Origin: Clostridium sp.
GTDB taxonomy: Bacteria > Bacillota > Dethiobacteria > Dethiobacterales > Dethiobacteraceae
Direction of reading: 5' to 3'
Assembly (NCBI GenBank): GCA_018335695.1
Contig: JAGXRV010000060.1
Coordinates: 1-43,664 of the forward strand
DNA length: 43,664 nucleotides
Of this stretch, positions 14,898 to 23,131 are shown piece after piece. The position numbers and the translations under genes are program-made. The first letter of the stretch is position 1; the number at the start of each line of letters is the position of its first letter. The notes below the pieces were generated by a model. It was not told where the DNA came from and did no database searches. It worked only from the letters and a program-made list of their open reading frames with translations.

Positions 14898-16669
14898 ATT
14901 TGCGGGATGTTTATTGCGGTGAGGTAAAGGAAGCACAAATTGGCGAGCTGGTAACTTTAAATGGTTGGGTGCAGCGCCGCCGTGACCACGGCAAGCTGAT
15001 TTTTCTTGATTTGCGTGACCGGAGCGGATTGATTCAAGTGGTTTTTAACTTTGAACATGACTCAAAGATGTTTAAGCAGGCAGAGGAGATTCGAAACGAA
15101 TTTGTGCTTGCGGTAAAAGGGAAAGTTGTGGCTCGTTCTCCGGAGACGGTTAACCGGAAATTGTCGACCGGAGAGATTGAAGTGCTTGCGGAAGAACTGA
15201 TAATTCTCAACAGAGCTAAAACACCGCCCTTCTACATTGAAGATGGGGTGGATGTTGATGAAAATATTCGTTTGCGTTATCGTTACTTAGATTTGCGCCG
15301 TCCTGAAATGCAGAAGAATTTATTGCTGCGTCACCGTGTTTGCAAACTTGTCCGAGACTATCTGGACAGGGAAGGTTTTTTAGAAGTGGAAACACCGATG
15401 CTGACAAAAAGTACGCCGGAAGGAGCAAGGGATTATCTGGTGCCAAGCCGGCTAAATCCGGGCAGCTTTTTTGCTTTGCCGCAATCGCCGCAACTTTTTA
15501 AGCAGCTTTTAATGGTGGCGGGTATGGAGCGATATTTTCAGATTGCCCGTTGTTTTAGGGATGAAGATCTGCGTGCCGATCGGCAGCCGGAGTTTACACA
15601 GATAGATATAGAGCTCTCCTTTTGTGATCAAGAGATGGTGCTTGAGTTGATGGAAGGGATGATTGCCCATGTATATGCCGAGGCGTTGGGGGAGGAGATT
15701 GCTTTGCCTTTTCCGCGCATGGCTTATCAGGAAGCGATGGAGCGTTTCGGCAGCGATAAACCTGACACACGCTTCGGACTGGAGTTAAACGATCTTTCTG
15801 CTATTGTGGGCGGTGTAGACTTTAAGGTGTTTAAACAGGTGCTTGCCGGCGGCGGTGTGGTAAAAGGAATTAACGCTAAGGGATGCGGGCATTTCAGTCG
15901 CCGCGAGCTCGATGAATTGACGGCGTTTGTTGCGCAGTTTGAGGCTAAAGGTTTGGCATATATGTTTGTGGAAGCGGACGGCAGCATCCGTTCGCCGATT
16001 GCCAAGTTTTTTGCCGCGGAAACTTTGGAGCAAATTGTGGCGCTGATGTCCGGGGAGCCTGGAGATTTGTTGCTGTTTGTGGCAGATAAGCGGGAGGTGG
16101 CCTATCAGTCATTAGGTGCGTTGCGCCTGCACTTAGCGGAACGGCTTGGCCTGTCTGATAAATTGCGGCGGAATTTTCTTTGGGTGGTCGATTTTCCGCT
16201 TTTATCTTTTAATGAGGCTGAACAACGGTATACTGCCAATCACCACCCTTTTACGGCGCCGCGAGACGAGGACTTGGAAAAACTGGAAAGCGAACCGCAA
16301 AATGTGCTGGCGAAGGCGTATGATTTAATTTTAAACGGAGTGGAAATCGGCGGCGGCTCTTTGCGGATATATAAACGGGGGCTGCAGGAGCGGCTGTTTA
16401 AGCTGTTAGGTTTCTCGCAGGAGAGCGCGCGTGAGCAATTCGGCTTTTTGCTTGATGCCTTTGAGTACGGCACACCGCCGCATGGTGGAATTGCTTTTGG
16501 ACTGGATCGCCTGGTGATGCTGATGACCGATATGAATTCTATCCGCGATGTGATCGCCTTTCCAAAAACAGCAAGCGCCGGCTGTTTAATGACAGCGGCG
16601 CCGGCTTCTGTGGCAGACTCGCAATTAGAGGAGCTGCATATTAAGCTGTCTTTACCGCAGAAAAAGTAA
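14894..16669 (+). CDS. aspS: Aspartyl-tRNA synthetase (bacterial type)
   Basis: This charges tRNA-Asp (and possibly tRNA-Asn) with aspartate. The 591-residue protein is full length for the bacterial type, with an N-terminal OB-fold anticodon domain ([18 protein letters not shown]), class II motif 2 ([20 protein letters not shown]), a GAD insertion domain around 290-420 and motif 3 ([15 protein letters not shown]). It is translationally coupled to hisS. Its last 29 bp overlap the end of the convergent nucleotidyltransferase gene, leaving no room for a dedicated terminator. Whether it also charges tRNA-Asn cannot be judged here. Confidence 0.96.
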   Translation: MNLRDVYCGEVKEAQIGELVTLNGWVQRRRDHGKLIFLDLRDRSGLIQVVFNFEHDSKMFKQAEEIRNEFVLAVKGKVVARSPETVNRKLSTGEIEVLAEELIILNRAKTPPFYIEDGVDVDENIRLRYRYLDLRRPEMQKNLLLRHRVCKLVRDYLDREGFLEVETPMLTKSTPEGARDYLVPSRLNPGSFFALPQSPQLFKQLLMVAGMERYFQIARCFRDEDLRADRQPEFTQIDIELSFCDQEMVLELMEGMIAHVYAEALGEEIALPFPRMAYQEAMERFGSDKPDTRFGLELNDLSAIVGGVDFKVFKQVLAGGGVVKGINAKGCGHFSRRELDELTAFVAQFEAKGLAYMFVEADGSIRSPIAKFFAAETLEQIVALMSGEPGDLLLFVADKREVAYQSLGALRLHLAERLGLSDKLRRNFLWVVDFPLLSFNEAEQRYTANHHPFTAPRDEDLEKLESEPQNVLAKAYDLILNGVEIGGGSLRIYKRGLQERLFKLLGFSQESAREQFGFLLDAFEYGTPPHGGIAFGLDRLVMLMTDMNSIRDVIAFPKTASAGCLMTAAPASVADSQLEELHIKLSLPQKK

Positions 16670-17705
16670 GGAATTGTTGAATCTCTTTCTCCAACACTTC
16701 GTTCTTTAATAAAATTCCTCCGGGGATAATGCCTCCATCGGCTACAATCGAATCGGCTATTTCCGCCTCATCCTCAATGATTACATCATTCCAGAGGATA
16801 CTCCTTTTAACTACAGCATTCATGCCGACAATGGCATTATCACCGAGAATAGCCGGTCCGTAAATTTTTGCACCTTCCTGGACGGAACAATTGTTGCCGA
16901 GCAGTATGGGTCCCACCAATACCGCGTCGGGGTGCACAGAAACACGTTCGCCAAGCCAAATACCCCCTTCAAAGCGCTTCCCCGGCAGTTCTACCTCTAC
17001 CACACCGGTCAGCATATCATAATGTGCCTCACGGTAGATATTCAAATCACCAACATCACACCAGTATTCGCGCATTGCATATCCGCACATTTTCTTCCCC
17101 TTAGCCAACAGCTCAGGAAATAGCTGTTTGCCAAAATCATAAAATGTTCCTTCCGGGATATATTGAAAAATCTCAGGCTCAAACAGATAAATCCCGGTAT
17201 TTGCCAGATTGCTGATTGCTTCTTCCTGCTTTGGCTTTTCCTGAAATTGTACGATTTGTTCCTTTTCGCAGACCACAACGCCGTACTGCGTGGCATCAGC
17301 CACTCTCTTTAAGGCCAGCGTGGCTATCCCTTTACTTTTTTGATGGAAGCGAAAAAACTCTCCTAAATTAATGTCTGTTAACGCATCGCCGCTGATAATC
17401 AGGGCAGGAGCGTCACCAAAAAAATCTTCTACCCGCTTAAATCCTCCTGCCGTACCCATCAGTTCCTTTTCAATCGAATAGCTGATCTGTACTCCAAATG
17501 CAGATCCGTCGCCAAAGTGCTCCCGGATTATTTCCGGCATATAATGCAGATTTACAATAATTTCGGCAACACCATATTTTTTCAGCAAACGCACCGCATG
17601 CTCTATGCATGGTCGTCCCGCCATGCGTACCATCGGTTTAGATACTACGTTTGTTAACGGACGCAGTCTTGTCCCAAGTCCTGCGGCTAAAATCATCGCT
17701 TTCAA
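16641..17705 (-). CDS. Sugar-phosphate nucleotidyltransferase with left-handed beta-helix domain
   Basis: This probably makes an NDP-sugar (GDP-mannose- or glucose-1-phosphate-transferase-like) for envelope polysaccharide. The 354-residue protein starts with the pyrophosphorylase signature [18 protein letters not shown] and has SKPM near 25 and the metal/substrate segment [12 protein letters not shown] near 105-116. From about 245 it carries hexapeptide repeats ([20 protein letters not shown]) typical of a C-terminal beta-helix. The start is taken as TTG 17705, six bases after AGGTG; an upstream in-frame GTG at 17714 is too close to the ribosome site. The actual sugar and nucleotide are not determinable. 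Confidence 0.85.
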   Translation of the reverse strand: MKAMILAAGLGTRLRPLTNVVSKPMVRMAGRPCIEHAVRLLKKYGVAEIIVNLHYMPEIIREHFGDGSAFGVQISYSIEKELMGTAGGFKRVEDFFGDAPALIISGDALTDINLGEFFRFHQKSKGIATLALKRVADATQYGVVVCEKEQIVQFQEKPKQEEAISNLANTGIYLFEPEIFQYIPEGTFYDFGKQLFPELLAKGKKMCGYAMREYWCDVGDLNIYREAHYDMLTGVVEVELPGKRFEGGIWLGERVSVHPDAVLVGPILLGNNCSVQEGAKIYGPAILGDNAIVGMNAVVKRSILWNDVIIEDEAEIADSIVADGGIIPGGILLKNEVLEKEIQQFLTFSAVKTA

Positions 17706-17792
17706 TCGAAACACCTCAATTATTTCTCTCTGCCGGCCGCTGCTTACAATTTGGCAAAGATTGTTGTGCAGCGCGTGCGAGCTGATAATTAG

Positions 17793-17821
17793 ATAATATC
17801 ACTTAATTAAGTGCTAAACAA
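17793..17821 (-). promoter_or_regulatory. Promoter of the nucleotidyltransferase gene with palindromic spacer
   Basis: On the minus strand TTGTTT (17821-17816), 17 bp, TATTAT (17798-17793). The spacer contains the perfect 14-bp palindrome CACTTAATTAAGTG (17800-17813), a likely repressor site because it lies between the -35 and -10 boxes. Confidence 0.6.
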
Positions 17822-17882
17822 TCTGCAGTGCTGCTAATTTTTCATAAGCAGCATCCTTGAAATAGACAGAAAGCTAAAAACG

Positions 17883-17925
17883 AGCCGCGTCCTTTGTCAG
17901 GCAAAGGAATTGCGGCTTTATTCGT
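17883..17925. terminator. Strong hairpin, possibly ending antisense read-through from aspS
   Basis: AGCCGC-gt-CCTTTG-loop-CAAAGG-aatt-GCGGCT (17883-17917) with T-rich sequence on both sides (TTATTCGTTTT to the right; CGTTTTT on the minus strand). No plus-strand gene ends just before it, so on that strand it would stop transcripts running out of aspS through the convergent gene. Confidence 0.55.
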
Positions 17926-17971
17926 TTTCTAAAATATCGATGTTGCCGGCTAATATATTGAGAAAAAATGG

Positions 17972-18001
17972 TTGACAAAGGAGTGCAAAGAGGTTTATAA
18001 T
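17972..18001 (+). promoter_or_regulatory. Sigma-A promoter of the SsuCBA-like operon
   Basis: TTGACA (17972-17977), an 18-bp spacer and TATAAT (17996-18001), nearly identical in design to the promoters at 6551 and 10999. Confidence 0.88.
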
Positions 18002-18003
18002 AC

Positions 18004-18034
18004 CCATATAGTCTATAGAATAAATAGGAATTAG
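18004..18034 (+). promoter_or_regulatory. Putative sulfur-regulon operator, site 3
   Basis: CATATAG and CTATAGA arms precede TAGGAATTAG (18025-18034), which is identical to the cysK site over ten bases and starts 29 bp after the first base of the -10 box. It places the transporter in the same putative regulon as cysK and the sulfite reductase operon. Confidence 0.5.
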
Positions 18035-18062
18035 CGAAACTGTTGACAGAAAGGAGATTCGT

Positions 18063-19049
18063 ATGTCAAAAATTGCTGACGCGCAGATTTTGCAGGCCGG
18101 AAAGAAGGCAAATGTACTGCTGGTTTTCCCTGTGGTGACTTTTGCTATAGCTTTGCTAATGCATCTCGTACTGCCTGATGCCGGAGATACTTTGGCTCGT
18201 CCGTCAGCTTATCCGGCTTTTTTGGCTATTTTAATCTTGCTGTATCTGCTTTGCGTCGCAGTGGCGTTTGCCGTGCCCAAGCTTTTAAGCTTCTTATCGC
18301 AAAGAGCACCGATTTTTGCCGCTGTTTTCCTGGTATTAGCTTTGTGGGATTTGGCAACATTGAAGCTTCGCCTTGTTCCCTTACCTTTTTTCCCCGAACC
18401 GGGGAGAGTTCTGGCTGTTTATTTGAATGATTGGGAAGTGCTTGGCACCAGCTTGTTCCATTCCCTTCGTTTGCAATTCACCGGGTATTTCATTGGCGCG
18501 GCGTTTGGTCTTGTGGCTGGCATCGGCATAGGTTGGAGCAAAAAAGTAGGCTACTGGTTTACACCGTTAGTAAAAATGCTTGGTCCTATTCCTGCCACCG
18601 CTTGGATTCCGGTCGCCTTGACTGTTTTCCCGACTAGTTTTTCCGCCAGCGTTTTTCTGGTGGCATTGGCTGTGTGGTTTCCCGTCACAATTATGAGCAG
18701 TTCGGGAATTGCAGGTGTGCCGAACGCATATTTTGATGTGGCCAGAACGCTTGGGGCAGACAATAGGTTTCTAATTTTTAAAGTCGCTATTCCGGCAGCA
18801 CTGCCTCTGATTTTCATCGGTCTGTTTATGGGTCTTACCACATCTTTTCTGGCTTTGATTGTGGCTGAAATGCTTGGTGTTAAAGCAGGGCTCGGCTGGT
18901 ATATTTCCTGGGCGCAAAGCTGGGCGGAATACGATAAAGTTTATGCGGTGTTAATCATCATTTCTTTTGTATTCTCCAACTTGATTACAATTCTCTTTAA
19001 AATTCGAGACCGTGTTCTTATTTGGCAAAAGGGGGTTGTGAAATGGTAG
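18063..19049 (+). CDS. ssuC: ABC transporter permease, SsuC/TauC type
   Basis: This is the membrane channel of an importer for sulfonates or related organosulfur compounds. The 328-residue protein is longer than usual SsuC (about 250-280) because about 85 N-terminal residues add two extra predicted membrane segments (about 20-42 and 52-78) before the standard six-helix BPD_transp_1 core. The ATPase-docking loop is visible as VARTLGADNRFLIFKVAIPAALP. ATG 18063 follows AAAGGAG. It is first in the order permease-ATPase-binding protein. Substrate assignment rests on the operator shared with cysK; nitrate, aliphatic sulfonates and thiamine precursors are all used by this family. Confidence 0.75.
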   Translation: MSKIADAQILQAGKKANVLLVFPVVTFAIALLMHLVLPDAGDTLARPSAYPAFLAILILLYLLCVAVAFAVPKLLSFLSQRAPIFAAVFLVLALWDLATLKLRLVPLPFFPEPGRVLAVYLNDWEVLGTSLFHSLRLQFTGYFIGAAFGLVAGIGIGWSKKVGYWFTPLVKMLGPIPATAWIPVALTVFPTSFSASVFLVALAVWFPVTIMSSSGIAGVPNAYFDVARTLGADNRFLIFKVAIPAALPLIFIGLFMGLTTSFLALIVAEMLGVKAGLGWYISWAQSWAEYDKVYAVLIIISFVFSNLITILFKIRDRVLIWQKGVVKW

Positions 19050-19846
19050 AGACGAAACAGTCTCAGGCGTCCAAATTTGGCAGGATAGAGGTTCGCGGCG
19101 TAAGCAAGATTTTTGCGGACTCAAGTGGCGGTGTAATCGAAGCGCTTGCCCCTGTGACACTTGATGTGGCTCCAGGTGAGTTTGTGTCGCTAGTCGGGCC
19201 AAGCGGCTGCGGGAAGTCAACACTGCTTAGGATGATTTCCGGCTTGGATGCGCCCTCGTCAGGACAGTTATACCTTGACGGTCAGGAAATTCAAGGACCG
19301 CATTATGAAAGAGGTTTAATGTTTCAAGACCCAACCCTTTTCCCTTGGCTTACTGTGCAAAGAAATATTGCTGTCAGCCTGGAAGCACGCAAGCTGCACA
19401 AGGGACAGGAAGAAGTCAGGGAAATGATTAAACTTGTCGGCCTTGAAGGATTTGAGCAGGCGTTTCCTTTTCAGCTATCGGGAGGCATGGCGCAACGGGC
19501 GGCAATGGCAAGGGCGTTAGTCAATCATCCGCGTGTGCTGCTGCTTGACGAACCGCTTGGCGCTCTTGATGCGTTTACTCGGATGCAGATGCAGGATGAG
19601 TTGCTCAGAATTTGGCAGGAGAGAAGCACTACCATGCTGTTTGTTACCCACGATATTGATGAGGCTGTCTATTTGAGCGACAGGATTGTGGTCATGGCTT
19701 CGCGGCCCGGCAGGATTAAAGAAATTGTCCGTGTACCGATGGGACGTCCTCGCGCCAGGAATCATCCGGACTTTTTCCGTCTGCGCACTAAAATATTAGA
19801 GATTCTCAATTTCCTCCATGATGATCCAACCGGCTACCAGATTTGA
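19043..19846 (+). CDS. ssuB: ABC transporter ATPase, SsuB/TauB type
   Basis: This is the cytoplasmic ATPase that drives the importer. The 267-residue protein has Walker A GPSGCGKSTLL, Q-loop MFQDPTLFPWL, signature LSGGMAQRAAMARAL, Walker B VLLLDEPLGALD and the switch His in FVTHDIDEAV, the pattern of the nitrate/sulfonate/taurine ATPase family. ATG 19043 overlaps the permease stop by seven bases and follows GGGGG (19031-19035). An upstream in-frame TTG (19022) lacks a better ribosome site. It is coupled to the permease gene. Confidence 0.85.
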   Translation: MVETKQSQASKFGRIEVRGVSKIFADSSGGVIEALAPVTLDVAPGEFVSLVGPSGCGKSTLLRMISGLDAPSSGQLYLDGQEIQGPHYERGLMFQDPTLFPWLTVQRNIAVSLEARKLHKGQEEVREMIKLVGLEGFEQAFPFQLSGGMAQRAAMARALVNHPRVLLLDEPLGALDAFTRMQMQDELLRIWQERSTTMLFVTHDIDEAVYLSDRIVVMASRPGRIKEIVRVPMGRPRARNHPDFFRLRTKILEILNFLHDDPTGYQI

Positions 19847-19958
19847 TCTTTTTGGCAAAGATGGCTACAAGTTCTGTTTTACTAAGTAAGGCGCTTTTTA
19901 CGAAGATAGCTATTTGGCGTCGTGACACAAAAATAATCTTAAAAAGGGAGAGAAAGAA

Positions 19959-20981
19959 ATGATGAAAAATACGGCTCGAAAATTAAGATTAGCATTAGTT
20001 GCTTTATTGGTTGCTTTATTGGCGTCGGCTGTTGTAGGTTGTGGCAACCGTACCGCCACGCCGGCCGCAAACGAGGATGGTAATGCGACGCTTAGGCCTT
20101 TGCGCATTGCCTATCAAGGACTGACTTGCGAAGCGCCAACCTATATAGCGTATGAAAAGGGCTTTTTTGCCGAAGAAGGCTTCGCTGTGGAAATGGTAAA
20201 AGGAGACTTTAATTTTATCAGAGACAGCTTTGCCGCCGGTCGGATAGATGCTGTTGCCGGTCTTGCCCTGACTTGGATTAAACCGTTGGAGCAGGGGGTA
20301 AATGCCAAAGTTACCGCCGCTTTGCATAAAGGTTGTCTTTATGCTTATACTTTGGCTGATTCAGGTATCGAAAAAGTGGAGGATTTAAAAGGCAAGAGAA
20401 TCGGCGTGCCGGCTATCGGCGGCGCACCGATGATGTTGCTGGCCCGTGACCTGGCAAGCAAGGGCATCGACATTCAAGAAGTGCAGTGGAGAGCCTTCCC
20501 GGTTGCGGAACTGGAGTTGGCTTTAGATAAGGGAGAAGTAGATGCTGTTGCTGTCGGCGAACCGTTTGGCACTACTTTTGCCTTAAACTTGGATAAATTC
20601 AGGGTCTTGCTGAATCAGTCCATACATGCTCCATATCATGCGGAATTCTGCTGCCTTTGGCTGATTGACGGTGAATTGGCTGAAAATGAGCCGGAAGTGG
20701 CGGCTGCGATTACAAGAGCAGTTCTCAGAGCGGCGCAGTATGTGGAAGATAACCCGCAAGAAGTCGGTGCAATCATAGTGGAAAAAGGCTATGTATTAGG
20801 CAGTGCTGAATTAAACGGTCAGATTCTTGAGGCTCTTGAATTTGCGCCTTCGGTCGCGGGGGCACGAGAAGCACTGCTTACTTCTTTCGAAGCAGGAAAA
20901 GAAATCGGCGTGATAGATGCTGCCACCGATGTTGCTGCGCTGACAGACAGAGCTTTTCTTGAGCTGCCCGGTCTGCAGTAA
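19959..20981 (+). CDS. ssuA: Substrate-binding lipoprotein, SsuA/TauA/NMT1 type
   Basis: This is the extracytoplasmic binding protein of the importer. The 340-residue product has a lipoprotein signal peptide with a lipobox VVGC (Cys near residue 28), followed by an Asn/Ala/Thr-rich linker. The periplasmic-binding-protein fold of the NMT1/SsuA family starts at about 48 (PLRIAYQGLTCEAPTYIAYEKG). The segments GKRIGVPAIGG and AVAVGEPFG are characteristic. The ATG follows GGGAGAGAAAG. The ligand cannot be named from sequence; sulfonate-like compounds are inferred from the regulon. Confidence 0.8.
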   Translation: MMKNTARKLRLALVALLVALLASAVVGCGNRTATPAANEDGNATLRPLRIAYQGLTCEAPTYIAYEKGFFAEEGFAVEMVKGDFNFIRDSFAAGRIDAVAGLALTWIKPLEQGVNAKVTAALHKGCLYAYTLADSGIEKVEDLKGKRIGVPAIGGAPMMLLARDLASKGIDIQEVQWRAFPVAELELALDKGEVDAVAVGEPFGTTFALNLDKFRVLLNQSIHAPYHAEFCCLWLIDGELAENEPEVAAAITRAVLRAAQYVEDNPQEVGAIIVEKGYVLGSAELNGQILEALEFAPSVAGAREALLTSFEAGKEIGVIDAATDVAALTDRAFLELPGLQ

Positions 20982-21006
20982 TGGGCAAGCGCGGATCTCT
21001 CTTGAA

Positions 21007-21049
21007 AAAGCTGCTGCATGATTTGAGACAGGAAATTTGTGGCAGCTTT
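21007..21049 (+). terminator. Weak candidate terminator hairpin after ssuA
   Basis: AAAGCTGC (21007-21014) and GCAGCTTT (21042-21049) are perfect complements but enclose a 27-base loop and lack a following T-run. They could be a processing or weak termination signal. Confidence 0.3.
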
Positions 21050-21066
21050 CTAACAGGAAATTACAC

Positions 21067-21115
21067 TTGCGGGCGTCAAAAAAAATTGCTATAATGGCAT
21101 TGAAGCGGAGATAAT
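21067..21115 (+). promoter_or_regulatory. Two overlapping promoters for the 6S RNA
   Basis: Candidate P1: TTGCGG (21067-21072), 17 bp, TATAAT (21090-21095). Candidate P2: TTGCTA (21086-21091), 18 bp, GATAAT (21110-21115). P2 would start the RNA at about 21121, just before the conserved CCCTGCTGTG, as in other Firmicute 6S RNAs; P1 would add about 20 nt. Confidence 0.6.
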
Positions 21116-21120
21116 GTTGA

Positions 21121-21311
21121 TGTAACCCTGCTGTGTTTGTGAACCGCCGTATACAGTTTTGAGCTAACACTTTTAACTCGGGAGCTTGATCTCTGTCTGT
21201 AGCGCATAAGCCTCCTTTGCAGAGGACATGTAAAGCTGACAGGAGGGCACCCACCTGTGGAGAGAGCAGTTCAAAACTAACGGTACCTCACGGCATTGTG
21301 GGGTTTTTTTA
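21121..21311 (+). ncRNA. ssrS: 6S RNA (RNA polymerase regulator)
   Basis: 6S RNA mimics an open promoter and binds sigma-A RNA polymerase. The region has no coding potential. It begins with CCCTGCTGTGTTTG and has the AGTTTTGAGCTAACAC block that I recognise from Firmicute 6S RNAs. AGTTTTGAGCT (21155-21165) pairs along 11 bp with AGTTCAAAACT (21268-21278), with CCGT/ACGG extending the stem outward, and the terminal AACCC can pair with GGGGTT at the 3' end. GCCTCCT and AGGAGGGC form an inner stem. The length of about 190 nt is normal. A terminator hairpin CCTCAC...GTGGGG with seven T ends it. Bacillus subtilis bsrA also lies near aspS. Confidence 0.8.
21286..21311 (+). terminator. Rho-independent terminator of the 6S RNA
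   Basis: CCTCAC-GGCATT-GTGGGG, a six-pair stem with one wobble, followed directly by TTTTTTT. Confidence 0.8.
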
Positions 21312-21340
21312 TTGTATTAAACTTGGTGAAAGGTTATAAT
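21312..21340 (+). promoter_or_regulatory. Promoter of csoR-mgtE
   Basis: TTGTAT (21312-21317), a 17-bp spacer and TATAAT (21335-21340), starting right at the end of the 6S terminator. No clear CsoR operator palindrome was recognised. Confidence 0.6.
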
Positions 21341-21370
21341 TTTAAGGAATAAGGCGTAAGGGGTGAGAAG

Positions 21371-21631
21371 ATGGACTCAGACCGTCAAAATGTGATAAAT
21401 CGTCTTAGCCGCATAGAGGGGCAGGTTAAAGGAATCCGCAAGATGATTGAGGATGAACAGTCCTGTGCCGATGTTCTGGTGCAGATTGCGGCAGTGAAGG
21501 CAGCCGTCGGCAGTGTCGGCTCCTTAGTGTTTCAGACTCATTTCCGTCATTGCCTTGAGAAAGCGATTGCGGAACGTGACGCTGATTTTATTGAAGAAGC
21601 AATGAAGATGCTAAGCAGATATATTGTCTAA
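21371..21631 (+). CDS. csoR: CsoR-family metal-sensing repressor
   Basis: These small helical repressors sense Cu(I) or other ligands. The 86-residue protein starts with RLSRIEGQVKGIRKMIE and has the Cu(I) ligand set Cys32-x24-His57-x3-Cys61, as in true CsoR; the His argues against the persulfide sensor CstR. ATG 21371 follows AAGGGGTGAG. It is followed after 23 bp by mgtE rather than by a copper exporter gene, so its target is unclear: copper sensing is suggested by residues, but the context gives no copper gene. Confidence 0.85.
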   Translation: MDSDRQNVINRLSRIEGQVKGIRKMIEDEQSCADVLVQIAAVKAAVGSVGSLVFQTHFRHCLEKAIAERDADFIEEAMKMLSRYIV

Positions 21632-21654
21632 GCAAAGGAAAAGAGGTGAGCAGC

Positions 21655-23004
21655 ATGTCGCTGCAGAAGTCGCTGCAGAAAATATTAAAGATGATTAAAG
21701 AGCGGGACACCAATCTGCAGGAATTTTTTCAAAATTTACATCCGAGTGATTTTGCCGAAATTGTAGAAGATTTATCAGACGAACAAAAGGCGGATCTGTT
21801 TGAACTTTTAAGCGATGAAGAAGCGGCGATGGTTATTCAGGAAATGGAGGATATTGAGCAGGTAGACCTCTTCCAACTGCTTTCCCGCAAGCGGGCGTCC
21901 GCCATTTTAAAAGAGATGTCTACCGATGATGCTGCCGACTTGTTGGCTGAACTTCCTGAGGAAGAGGCTAAAGAACTACTTACTTTGATTGATGAAGACG
22001 CGGAAGAAATTCGTGGTCTGTTGAAATACCGCAAAGATAGTGCCGGCGGGATTATGGCTACCGAATTTATTTCCTTTCCGGAAAATATGACTGTGGAAGA
22101 AACGATTCGCCGTCTAAGGGAAATTGCACCCGAGGCGGAGACTGTTTACTATGTTTATGTGGTTGATGAAGCAGCGCGATTGATTGGTGTGCTGTCATTG
22201 CGGCAGCTGATTGTTTCGCCGGACGGCACCCGTCTCTCTGAGATTATGAGAAAAAATGTGGTTCATGTACCCGTTGATCTCGACCAGGAAGAAGTGGCGC
22301 GGCTTGTTTCAAAATATGATTTGCTGGCTGTGCCGGTAGTAGATGATGGTCAACGCTTATTGGGGATTGTCACTGTTGATGATATTTTGGACGTTTTGGA
22401 GGAAGAGGCTACCGAGGATATTTACCGGCGTGTCGGCGCTGCGGAGCTGGAGAGCGTGGATCTGGTAGGCGCCTCTGTTTCCAGCATTTTAAGGCGCAGG
22501 CTGCCTTGGCTGCTGATTACGCTTGTTGGCGGGTTATTTGTGGGCAGTGTGATTCAAGCATATGAAGAAGCTTTGATGGCGGTGGCTGCTTTAGTTTTTT
22601 TTATCCCCGTAATTATGGATATGGGGGGAAATGTGGCTACTCAGTCGTCTACAGTGTTTGTTCGCGGTGTGGCAACAGGAGAAATTGAAATGTCCGAAAT
22701 GTGGGGTTATTTTTTTCGGGAAATTAGGGTGGCCTTAATCATGGGGATAATCTGCGGCACAACGGTATCGCTCGCGGCTGGGATGTGGCAAGCTGACCCT
22801 ATTCTTGGAGCTGTAGTTGGTATCGCTATGTTTTCTACGGTAACGCTTGCTGCGACCATCGGCACGTTGATACCGCTTGTCTTTAGCCGCATGGGCCTTG
22901 ATCCAGCCTATGCTTCCGGTCCGCTTGTCACTAGCATTAAAGATGCCACAGGGCTACTCATCTATTTCTCAATTGCAGTGCGCTTAATGGCTGAACGTTT
23001 TTAG
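21655..23004 (+). CDS. mgtE: Magnesium transporter MgtE
   Basis: This is a Mg2+ channel in the cytoplasmic membrane, gated by intracellular Mg2+. The 449-residue protein has an acidic MgtE_N helical domain (about 15-130), two CBS domains (about 135-255) and a C-terminal five-helix channel (from about 285) with the conserved MDMGGNVATQSST segment. ATG 21655 is chosen because AGAGG (21642-21646) lies eight bases upstream; an in-frame GTG at 21646 overlaps the ribosome site. It is co-directional with csoR. No M-box riboswitch was recognised. Confidence 0.94.
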   Translation: MSLQKSLQKILKMIKERDTNLQEFFQNLHPSDFAEIVEDLSDEQKADLFELLSDEEAAMVIQEMEDIEQVDLFQLLSRKRASAILKEMSTDDAADLLAELPEEEAKELLTLIDEDAEEIRGLLKYRKDSAGGIMATEFISFPENMTVEETIRRLREIAPEAETVYYVYVVDEAARLIGVLSLRQLIVSPDGTRLSEIMRKNVVHVPVDLDQEEVARLVSKYDLLAVPVVDDGQRLLGIVTVDDILDVLEEEATEDIYRRVGAAELESVDLVGASVSSILRRRLPWLLITLVGGLFVGSVIQAYEEALMAVAALVFFIPVIMDMGGNVATQSSTVFVRGVATGEIEMSEMWGYFFREIRVALIMGIICGTTVSLAAGMWQADPILGAVVGIAMFSTVTLAATIGTLIPLVFSRMGLDPAYASGPLVTSIKDATGLLIYFSIAVRLMAERF

Positions 23005-23068
23005 CGGTAGGTGAAGGCGGAAAAATATCCCAAGAGATACAGTCCGTTCACAAAAAAAGATCACAGGC

Positions 23069-23097
23069 TTGACAAATGGCAAAGAAGCAGTGATAAT
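23069..23097 (+). promoter_or_regulatory. Promoter of ccdA-resA
   Basis: TTGACA (23069-23074), a 17-bp spacer and GATAAT (23092-23097), upstream of the GGAGG site of ccdA. This supports the downstream ATG as the true ccdA start. Confidence 0.7.
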
Positions 23098-23131
23098 AGA
23101 AGAGAAACGAAATACCCCAGGGAGGTATATG

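Larger units (their letters stand above)
17706..18062. other. Divergent region: nucleotidyltransferase / SsuCBA-like operon
   Basis: Contains a minus-strand promoter with an internal palindrome (17793-17821), a strong hairpin (17883-17917), and the importer promoter and operator (17972-18034). No coding sequence is supported. Confidence 0.5.
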
